This document shows positions 6,350 through 10,980 of a stretch of DNA of 21,097 bases, one piece after another (positions within the stretch are counted from its first letter, which is position 1; each line of letters starts with the position of its first letter). The DNA is taken from IMG/VR virus record IMGVR_UViG_3300037508_000325, positions 1 through 21,097 of that record, one strand, 5' to 3'. Source of the DNA: a virus. The notes beneath the pieces were generated by a model that saw only the letters and a list, made by a program, of their open reading frames with translations, did no database searches and was not told the origin of the DNA. The position numbers were made by a program, and so were the translations under genes.

Positions 6350-6604
6350 TCTAGCATGTGTACGAACCCTATGACAGTTCGCACATACCACTTCACACTT
6401 TTTAATTTCTTTCATAATTGCCTTCCAAGAAAATCCATCATGAATCATTCTAGAAACATTGTATTTTTTATCTCTTATGTGATCAAAATCTAATACTATG
6501 TGATTTTTTTCTCCGCAGTCTACACATCCACTTGCCATCTTTATTTCAGCAAGTTTCTTTTTATACTGCTGTTTATTATATGTTGCTAGTTCTTTTTCAG
6601 TCAT
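6329..6604 (-). CDS. HNH endonuclease
   Basis: From ATG 6604 the protein has 91 residues with C27-x2-C30 (SGCVDCGEKN), LDFDHI (38-43, with the metal and general-base residues D41-H42), and CEVVCANCHRVRT (70-81). This is the zinc-stabilised HNH fold of small phage nucleases. They either work near terminase in packaging or act as mobile free-standing homing endonucleases; the gene is far from the terminase here, so mobility is the simpler guess. The longer frame from 6643 runs into the RNA element and is not needed. TATAAT ends ten bases before this ATG, leaving a leader of two or three bases. Confidence 0.88.
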   Translation of the reverse strand: MTEKELATYNKQQYKKKLAEIKMASGCVDCGEKNHIVLDFDHIRDKKYNVSRMIHDGFSWKAIMKEIKKCEVVCANCHRVRTHARLTNRIA

Positions 6605-6613
6605 AGCACTTAC

Positions 6614-6622
6614 ATTATAGCA
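6614..6622 (-). promoter_or_regulatory. Extended -10 promoter for HNH gene
   Basis: Minus strand TGCTATAAT; TATAAT at 6619-6614 is nine bases from the ATG at 6604. It lies just downstream of the structured RNA candidate. Confidence 0.55.
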
Positions 6623-6635
6623 AAGATTGTTTAAG

Positions 6636-6710
6636 CCCCGCATAGGAATTCAAGCACGAAGGCCGAATTTAAGGAAAAGGTAACTAATCCATCCCAAGGC
6701 CTATGCGGGG
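6636..6710 (-). ncRNA. Candidate structured small RNA with own promoter
   Basis: A perfect 11-bp stem (CCCCGCATAGG at 6710-6700 and CCTATGCGGGG at 6646-6636, minus strand) closes 53 bases. Inside, GGGATGG...CCTTTTCC can form one hairpin and AATTC...GAATT a second, stacked against the closing stem, so a three-way junction is possible. TATAAT at 6722-6717 would start transcription at or within a base or two of the first stem base. There is no ORF here, no tRNA T-arm and no U run after the stem. The stretch fills the gap between Hsp20 and HNH genes. I do not recognise the RNA class. Confidence 0.55.
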
Positions 6711-6716
6711 ACTTCT

Positions 6717-6722
6717 ATTATA
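6717..6722 (-). promoter_or_regulatory. -10 box of the candidate ncRNA
   Basis: Minus strand TATAAT, five bases after the Hsp20 stop codon. Six bases separate it from the first base of the 11-bp stem. No clear -35 box was seen. Confidence 0.5.
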
Positions 6723-6727
6723 CTAGA

Positions 6728-7159
6728 TTACTTTTTAGCAACCTTGATAGCAATTTCCTTTGGTTTCTTTTCCTCTGGAACAATGCGGTCAATGTCAATA
6801 TGAAGCATTCCATCTTTCATCTCTGCTCCAGTTACTTCCATATATTCTCCAAGAGCAAATGTGCGGGTAAACTTGCGTGTTGCAATACCCTTATGAATTG
6901 CTTCACCCTCAGCTTCAGTTGTAATTTCACCTTTAACAACAAGAGTTCCCTCTTCTACAGTTACTTTTACATCATCTTTTGTAAAGCCAGCAACGGCCAC
7001 TGAAAGTTTATAAGTGTCTTCGTCTACCTTAATTAAATCATAAGGTGGATAGGATTGACGCATTGCTGTATTGTGTACATGATTAAAACGGTTCAACTCT
7101 CTGTTGAAACCAATAAAAAAAGGATCCTTAAAAAGATCCAGTGTATACGAACTTACCAT
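6728..7159 (-). CDS. Hsp20 / alpha-crystallin small heat-shock protein
   Basis: The 143-residue protein contains an alpha-crystallin domain from about 37 to 130: YPPYDLIKVDEDTYKLSVAV, then GTLVVKGEI, GIATRKFTRTFALGEYM and MKDGMLHIDIDRIVPEE, with the C-terminal KKPKEIAIKV containing an IxI-type anchor. Small heat-shock proteins bind unfolding proteins without ATP and form large oligomers. They occur in many aquatic phages, perhaps to protect virion or enzyme folding. The start has a textbook AAGGAG site. The gene has its own promoter and a leader with a 5' hairpin, so it is controlled separately from its neighbours. Confidence 0.95.
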   Translation of the reverse strand: MVSSYTLDLFKDPFFIGFNRELNRFNHVHNTAMRQSYPPYDLIKVDEDTYKLSVAVAGFTKDDVKVTVEEGTLVVKGEITTEAEGEAIHKGIATRKFTRTFALGEYMEVTGAEMKDGMLHIDIDRIVPEEKKPKEIAIKVAKK

Positions 7160-7189
7160 TTTTATCTCCTTTTAAGCGAGTTAGTATTT

Positions 7190-7210
7190 GTACCCCCATT
7201 CGGCGGGTAC
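7190..7210 (-). promoter_or_regulatory. Leader hairpin of Hsp20 mRNA
   Basis: Minus strand GTACCC and GGGTAC (6 bp) are separated by nine bases. With transcription starting near 7211, the hairpin would be at the extreme 5' end of the mRNA. An alternative pairing of TTAGTA with TACTAA nearby is mutually exclusive in part. The ribosome site (about 7172-7167) is outside the stem. Confidence 0.5.
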
Positions 7211-7217
7211 TAAAATA

Positions 7218-7247
7218 ATTATATCATATCTCTAGCCAAATACGCAA
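7218..7247 (-). promoter_or_regulatory. Promoter of Hsp20 gene
   Basis: Minus strand TTGCGT (7247-7242), an 18-base spacer, and TGATATAAT with TATAAT at 7223-7218 (extended -10). It overlaps the last codons and stop of the endonuclease VII-like gene. Predicted start is near 7211. Confidence 0.65.
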
Positions 7248-7584
7248 TAGCCCTATTAAGTCTATCTATGCTATCTTGAAATACCCCAAGACCTCTATTA
7301 CAATTATGGCATAGATGTCCTCTAAAACTATCTGTAATATGATCATGATCTACTACCCAAACACTAGCATTTCCACCAGTACCTTTTAATTCCTCTTCAT
7401 TTTTTAAACAAATAGGACAGATATATCCTGATGGTGGATATCCGTATTGTTCTTTTAATTCTTCCCTTTTTTTTGCTAACTTTTTTGCACAATTTTTACA
7501 TTCAGGCCTAAGATATTTACCACCACTTGATGGAGAAAAGTCTGAATCAGATAGTTCTATTTTACATTTGCTACATATTTTCAT
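7219..7584 (-). CDS. Recombination endonuclease VII-like protein
   Basis: The 121-residue protein joins an N-terminal zinc knuckle (C4-x2-C7 and C29-x2-C32) to a domain typical of T4 endonuclease VII: YICPIC (C56, C59), [20 protein letters not shown] (about 77-96) and [20 protein letters not shown]4 endonuclease VII resolves branched DNA before packaging and belongs to the His-Me finger (HNH) group. Here D79-H80-D81-H82 and N96 fit the catalytic site. The ATG at 7584 has no ribosome site because tRNA-Gly ends two bases upstream. Translation may depend on tRNA processing. A RuvC-like resolvase is also encoded, so either this one or RuvC may be redundant or act on other substrates. Confidence 0.88.
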   Translation of the reverse strand: MKICSKCKIELSDSDFSPSSGGKYLRPECKNCAKKLAKKREELKEQYGYPPSGYICPICLKNEEELKGTGGNASVWVVDHDHITDSFRGHLCHNCNRGLGVFQDSIDRLNRAIAYLARDMI

Positions 7585-7586
7585 TG

Positions 7587-7657
7587 AGCGGATAGCGAGA
7601 ATTGAACTCGCACATTAACCTTGGCAAGGTTACGCACTACCACTATGCAATATCCGC
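7587..7657 (-). tRNA. tRNA-Gly (anticodon GCC)
   Basis: The 71-base cloverleaf has a 7-bp acceptor stem GCGGATA/TATCCGC, a D arm with GTGGTA, an anticodon arm TAACC-TTGCCAA-GGTTA, and a T arm GCGAG-TTCAATT-CTCGC, with discriminator T. The anticodon GCC reads GGC and GGU glycine codons. CCA is not encoded. No convincing promoter is seen upstream, so it is probably transcribed from the subtilase gene 19 bases before it. Confidence 0.95.
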
Positions 7658-7676
7658 CTTAGCCTATAAAAACAGA

Positions 7677-8516
7677 CTAATTATTTACATCTACAAACAA
7701 AGTAGTTGTAAATGATTCTAGCGATGCAGACTTAGCAACAGACTTTAGATGATTATAAGTATCAGAGAAGTTACCCTTATAATTCTTAGCCCAATATGCA
7801 GCAAGCGCTGATGTAGCAGCAGAAGTGCCCATTGATCCATTGATTGTGCCTAATGCAAAGAAATCTACTTCAGCAGACCTATTTGCATACCGCTCAACAT
7901 TGCCACGAACCCCCACAGAACTAACTGCGATTGCTTCCGCAACACAAGATGGATAATCAATCTTTGAATAGTCATAACGATTGCCAGTTGCAAACAATGA
8001 ACCTACGCCCATATTTTGTAGATTAACAATTGCGTTACGAAGTGCTGGATTAACTGGACAATAATGACCACGAGATGCAAAACGAGTTTCTCCAACTGCT
8101 GCAGATACTGCAACAATATTGAACTTAGTCTTATTTTTTGCTACCCACTCCAAAGCCTGACGAACAGTGCTATTTACATTTGCAGCATTCCTCATGATTC
8201 TTCCACGATTATCTGGATAAATACGAATGAATACGATGTTCATATTAGGATTTACCTGTTGTGCAATTTGTACCATTTGAGTACCGTGTTCAAATCCACC
8301 AGATGCAGGCATATGTGCAGACCCTGGACCTTCCATATATGACTGCTTATTTGGGCATCGCTTTTCTTCCATGAGACAAACTTCATGCAGAACGTTTACC
8401 TGCGTTGTATCAATTGCTGTGTCAATAATTGCAATTGCTAGTTTTTCATTTGCTGATACTGCTGGTAAAAATGCTGCGATAAACAGCATTGTTAATAATC
8501 CCACTACTTTTTTCAT
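7677..8516 (-). CDS. Secreted subtilisin-like serine protease (S8 family)
   Basis: The 279-residue protein begins with a signal peptide (MKKVVGLLTMLFIAAFLPAVSA, predicted cut near residue 22). The S8 catalytic triad is visible as D32 (AIAIIDTAID), H77 (FEHGTQM) and S232 (GSMGTSAATS), with oxyanion Asn N179 (LFATGNR). Four to five cysteines (C47, C54, C153, C192) suggest disulfides outside the cell. It has no obvious propeptide or extra domain, so it is shorter than most secreted subtilases. A phage-encoded exported protease could cut host surface proteins or help lysis. AAGGAG precedes the ATG. The gene follows the 67-residue gene by eight bases. Confidence 0.93.
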   Translation of the reverse strand: MKKVVGLLTMLFIAAFLPAVSANEKLAIAIIDTAIDTTQVNVLHEVCLMEEKRCPNKQSYMEGPGSAHMPASGGFEHGTQMVQIAQQVNPNMNIVFIRIYPDNRGRIMRNAANVNSTVRQALEWVAKNKTKFNIVAVSAAVGETRFASRGHYCPVNPALRNAIVNLQNMGVGSLFATGNRYDYSKIDYPSCVAEAIAVSSVGVRGNVERYANRSAEVDFFALGTINGSMGTSAATSALAAYWAKNYKGNFSDTYNHLKSVAKSASLESFTTTLFVDVNN

Positions 8517-8524
8517 TGCTCTCC

Positions 8525-8728
8525 TTATATCATTAGTCTAACTACGTGTTGGCATGGGTCGCCTCCTGCTTCCCATTCTTCTAACTCTTCTTCACTCATG
8601 TATTGATAGCCACCATCATGAGTATCACAAAAAGGTTCTGTTACCCAGCCTCTTTCAATACCATTTTGCAGCCAAATACCAAACTCCTGATCTTCTGGAG
8701 TTAAATCTTCGTCATGCGTATGATTCAT
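8525..8728 (-). CDS. Hypothetical acidic protein (67 aa)
   Basis: This protein is rich in Asp and Glu: MNHTHDEDLTPEDQEFGIWL, then WVTEPFCDTHDGG, EEELEEWEAGGDPCQHVVRL. The GGDPCxxVVRL end resembles short proteins I have seen in actinobacteriophages, with no known function. The ATG at 8728 is preceded by TTGACA, 17 bases, TATAAT and six bases, without any ribosome site, so the mRNA is predicted to be leaderless. The next gene is the exported protease eight bases on, so this promoter probably also drives that protease and tRNA-Gly. Confidence 0.75.
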   Translation of the reverse strand: MNHTHDEDLTPEDQEFGIWLQNGIERGWVTEPFCDTHDGGYQYMSEEELEEWEAGGDPCQHVVRLMI

Positions 8729-8734
8729 ATATTT

Positions 8735-8763
8735 ATTATATACCTAAATGCTTAGAATGTCAA
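8735..8763 (-). promoter_or_regulatory. Full-consensus promoter, leaderless, for the 67-aa gene
   Basis: Minus strand TTGACA (8763-8758), 17 bases, TATAAT (8740-8735), six bases and ATG at 8728. Both boxes are perfect. It overlaps the end of the Ntn hydrolase gene and is the strongest promoter seen. Confidence 0.9.
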
Positions 8764-9277
8764 TAGGACCTTTGCAAGATGGGGAGTGATTAATAGCAGC
8801 CTGAACTGATGCTACCGCTCTCTTTCGTGTATCTTTTGTTTTTTGTGTAGCATAAAGTGATCCTAGTGCAATATCTCCACCAGAACCCATTGTTAAATAT
8901 TCTTGTTCATATTGTGTTAATGACATATCGCCAGAACTATGCTCGTACATTTTTCCACGAACACAAATTATCATACCAAAATCAGCAGTTGATGTTGTAT
9001 CTACCCACCACTCTTCATAAAATTTTCTAAGAGATTTAAGAAATCTACTATACATAAATTTATCAACGCTTCCACGACCTTCAAATTGTGGGGGTACAAA
9101 TAAATGCCTTATTCTATCTCCATCCATAGATCCAGCATATCCAAATAGATATCCTTCTTTTTTCCAAATCTTTGGGCTTGATCCAACACCAATAGAATTA
9201 TCATCTGAAATACCACGATCCCCAGCCATCCAGATTTTATTGTCTATTGTATCTCTTACAGCAACTATACAGGTCAT
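8744..9277 (-). CDS. Proteasome/HslV-like Ntn hydrolase
   Basis: The 177-residue protein starts MTCIVAVRD; removal of Met would expose T2 as the N-terminal nucleophile. IWMAGDRG gives D20, and SSPKIWK gives K36, matching the T1/D17/K33 set of proteasome beta subunits and HslV. Further family marks are FGYAGSMDGDRIR (about 50-62), LTMGSGGDIALGSLYAT (about 128-144) and the end SPSCKGPIDILSI. It has no propeptide, unlike actinobacterial PrcB. No ATPase partner is visible in this window. It could form a self-compartmentalising peptidase for virion or host proteins. A strong promoter and GGGGG ribosome site precede it. Confidence 0.85.
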   Translation of the reverse strand: MTCIVAVRDTIDNKIWMAGDRGISDDNSIGVGSSPKIWKKEGYLFGYAGSMDGDRIRHLFVPPQFEGRGSVDKFMYSRFLKSLRKFYEEWWVDTTSTADFGMIICVRGKMYEHSSGDMSLTQYEQEYLTMGSGGDIALGSLYATQKTKDTRKRAVASVQAAINHSPSCKGPIDILSI

Positions 9278-9306
9278 TTCTACCCCCAGACTATGGTTAT
9301 TGTTTT

Positions 9307-9335
9307 AGTATACCAGGAAGATTTTAATACGTCAA
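9307..9335 (-). promoter_or_regulatory. Sigma-70-type promoter for Ntn hydrolase gene
   Basis: Minus strand TTGACG (9335-9330), 17 bases, TATACT (9312-9307). The predicted start near 9300 leaves a leader of about 23 bases with GGGGG before the ATG at 9277. It lies just after the endolysin stop. Confidence 0.85.
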
Positions 9336-9342
9336 ATAGTCT

Positions 9343-9924
9343 TTATTTAATATTTTGACCACATGTAGGGCAAGTTTTTGCCTGAGATACCGCCTCAGAT
9401 TGGGCAGATTCAGCTTTAGCAGCCCCTTTAAATTTAGGACGACCAAAACCTACTATAGAAATCATAACCCCAGCCTTATTTTTCTTATAGGCACGAAGCT
9501 GTTTACAGACTTCTCCGCCATTTCTTTGGCTTCCTTTTTTATTTGAAGATGTATTTCCTTCAATGCACCAAACAGTTCCGTCTTCGTTGTCTTTAATAAC
9601 AATACCTACGTGACTGATCCGATCTACACCATCTCCTGGAAAATCAAAATACGCAATATCTCCTGGTTCTGGATCACAAATTTGTGCATCATACCAACGA
9701 CCAGCCTTTTTAAATGCTGCTGCGCCAGATGGAGTGTAAACAGTATTAGGAATCTTTACTCCAGATTCTGACCCGCACCAGTTGACGAAACTTCCGCACC
9801 ATGGTTGGAAATTGGCTTTCATAAAAGCACCGTACTTGGTTTCGTTATCTTTTGGTCCTTCAATGGTTCCAATTTCTTCTTTTGCTATTTCAATTAACTT
9901 TGCTGCTGTTCCCATGTCTGCCAT
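9343..9924 (-). CDS. CHAP-domain endolysin
   Basis: The 193-residue protein has a CHAP domain at about 8-150. PWCGSFVNWC gives the catalytic C43, DRISHVGIVI gives H105, and WCIEGNTS gives E122 and N124. CHAP enzymes cut peptide bonds or amide bonds in peptidoglycan; here it is the probable lysis enzyme. The C-terminus has a linker rich in Ala, Lys and Gln and then CPTCGQNIK, a half zinc knuckle that may bind the cell wall or pair with another chain. There is no signal peptide, so export needs a holin; a two-helix membrane protein is encoded just upstream. AAGGAT precedes the ATG. Confidence 0.9.
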   Translation of the reverse strand: MADMGTAAKLIEIAKEEIGTIEGPKDNETKYGAFMKANFQPWCGSFVNWCGSESGVKIPNTVYTPSGAAAFKKAGRWYDAQICDPEPGDIAYFDFPGDGVDRISHVGIVIKDNEDGTVWCIEGNTSSNKKGSQRNGGEVCKQLRAYKKNKAGVMISIVGFGRPKFKGAAKAESAQSEAVSQAKTCPTCGQNIK

Positions 9925-9926
9925 AA

Positions 9927-10337
9927 TTAATCCTTATCCCAATCTTCATCTACTGGTAGTTCATCTGGCATCTGACTATTAGGTTTAGTAGATACTACTT
10001 CTTCTACTTCGTCTACCGTTTTTTCAACAACCTCTGAAAGATCAGAAACCTGGCTTACATTGTTATTGTTTTCTTCAATAGCATTAATCATTTCTTGTGC
10101 ACCGCTACGACCAATCAGCAAACCTGCGAGGGTACCAGTAATAAATGTCGCAACACTACCAAGAACATTAAAGAACATCTTATCATTCTCAGATTGTGCT
10201 GTTACTGGTTGTGAAACAAAAACTAAGGCATATAAAATACCCATAGTTGTAAATAATAAAATTGTTCCTAAAATTATTCCTAAAATAAATTTTAATCTTG
10301 CATCTAAGTCAGATGGGGTTAATCTTGGTCTACTCAT
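9927..10337 (-). CDS. Holin-like membrane protein
   Basis: The 136-residue protein has two hydrophobic helices (about 17-42, FILGIILGTILLFTTMGILY, and about 57-77, FNVLGSVATFITGTLAGLLI) and a long acidic C-terminal tail (EVVEKTVDEVEEVV and the DEDWDKD end). It ends two bases before the endolysin start. Two helices and the neighbour argue for a holin or holin partner; the long tail is larger than in most class II holins. GGAAGAG is upstream of the ATG, and the gene overlaps the lipoprotein gene by eight bases. Function is inferred only from topology and position. Confidence 0.65.
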   Translation of the reverse strand: MSRPRLTPSDLDARLKFILGIILGTILLFTTMGILYALVFVSQPVTAQSENDKMFFNVLGSVATFITGTLAGLLIGRSGAQEMINAIEENNNNVSQVSDLSEVVEKTVDEVEEVVSTKPNSQMPDELPVDEDWDKD

Positions 10338-10557
10338 TGTTTGTCTCTTCCTCTATTACGCTCTCATTTGATGTTCCATTTACAATATCTTTTCCTACTA
10401 AGTCTTCAGGGCAAGCACCATTTACCTGACAAATCGGTGGCTTGCATTCGGGAGTATCCCAATTTGCTGGATCTTGGCAGGGATAGCGGTAGTGACCATC
10501 ATAGCCACAGCCTACAAGCAAGACTCCAAGAAAAGCAGTTAGGATTATTTTTACCAT
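10330..10557 (-). CDS. Putative lipoprotein
   Basis: From ATG 10557 the 75-residue protein reads MVKIILTAFLGVLLVGCGYD: a lysine, a hydrophobic stretch and a lipobox LVGC with C17 as the lipid-modified residue. The mature part is small, with four more cysteines in the CQDP-PECKPP-CQVNGAC region, probably two disulfides, then an acidic Asn-rich tail. It may be an envelope-targeted lysis or exclusion protein. I chose 10557 because TATAAT lies seven bases upstream; the ATG at 10566 is inside that box. The gap to the upstream membrane protein is short, so transcription from both promoters is possible. Confidence 0.75.
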   Translation of the reverse strand: MVKIILTAFLGVLLVGCGYDGHYRYPCQDPANWDTPECKPPICQVNGACPEDLVGKDIVNGTSNESVIEEETNNE

Positions 10558-10564
10558 AACTACC

Positions 10565-10573
10565 ATTATAGCA
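10565..10573 (-). promoter_or_regulatory. Extended -10 promoter, near-leaderless, for lipoprotein gene
   Basis: Minus strand TGCTATAAT, with TATAAT at 10570-10565, seven bases before ATG 10557. No consensus -35 is seen. Confidence 0.6.
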
Positions 10574-10574
10574 G

Positions 10575-10979
10575 TTATTCGTCTTTTTCCTCACGAAGAG
10601 GTATTGTCACAAGCCACAAGATAGTGGCCGCTATCGTGGCAATTCCTACGATTTGTTGAGCGGTACCAGTAAGAGTAAGCCATGCAATAAAGAATCCTAG
10701 CAGTGTCCATACCTGAGCAATGCTTTCTTTTATGGCCTTACCAAACCATGCAACAAAGCCTTTAACAAGCCTATAGGCCAATCCTAGAGCCTTTTTGAGT
10801 AAGCCTATAGCCTTTACTAAGACTGGCTTTGCCTTATTAAGTAAAGGCTTAGCCTTCTCAAGTAAAGGTTTAAGGTTTGGCATTTTTATTTTAGGTACCG
10901 CTGGTATTTTTACCTGTGGAACTTTTATTTTGCCAATAAGGGCCTTTGCCTGGTTAATTAACTTATCTATCATTATCAT
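10575..10979 (-). CDS. Lys-rich membrane protein with Lys-Pro repeats
   Basis: This 134-residue protein has a basic N-terminal half with imperfect repeats (KVPQVKIPAVPKIKMP, then LLEKAKPLLNKAKPVLVKA) and two hydrophobic helices near the C-terminus (about 88-105 and 108-127), ending REEKDE. It might sit on the inner membrane face with the basic arm towards DNA or phospholipid, or be a lysis-cassette partner. I know no family. The ATG at 10979 has AAGGAGG seven bases upstream, formed by the last codons of the upstream gene. TATAAT overlaps this spacer and ends six bases before a second ATG (10973), so a leaderless start two codons in is also possible. Confidence 0.7.
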   Translation of the reverse strand: MIMIDKLINQAKALIGKIKVPQVKIPAVPKIKMPNLKPLLEKAKPLLNKAKPVLVKAIGLLKKALGLAYRLVKGFVAWFGKAIKESIAQVWTLLGFFIAWLTLTGTAQQIVGIATIAATILWLVTIPLREEKDE

Positions 10980-10980
10980 A

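Noticed and set aside
6605-6643. Upstream start of the HNH gene at 6643
   Set aside because: It would put the start inside the RNA element stem and before the -10 box; ATG 6604 begins the conserved part.
6636-6710. The 11-bp inverted repeat as a tRNA or an intrinsic terminator
   Set aside because: No T-loop or anticodon arm fits a 7-bp acceptor, and no U run follows the stem.
7587-7657. tRNA gene as a prophage attachment site
   Set aside because: No integrase or repeated tRNA 3' end is present in the window and the tRNA is complete with phage genes on both sides.
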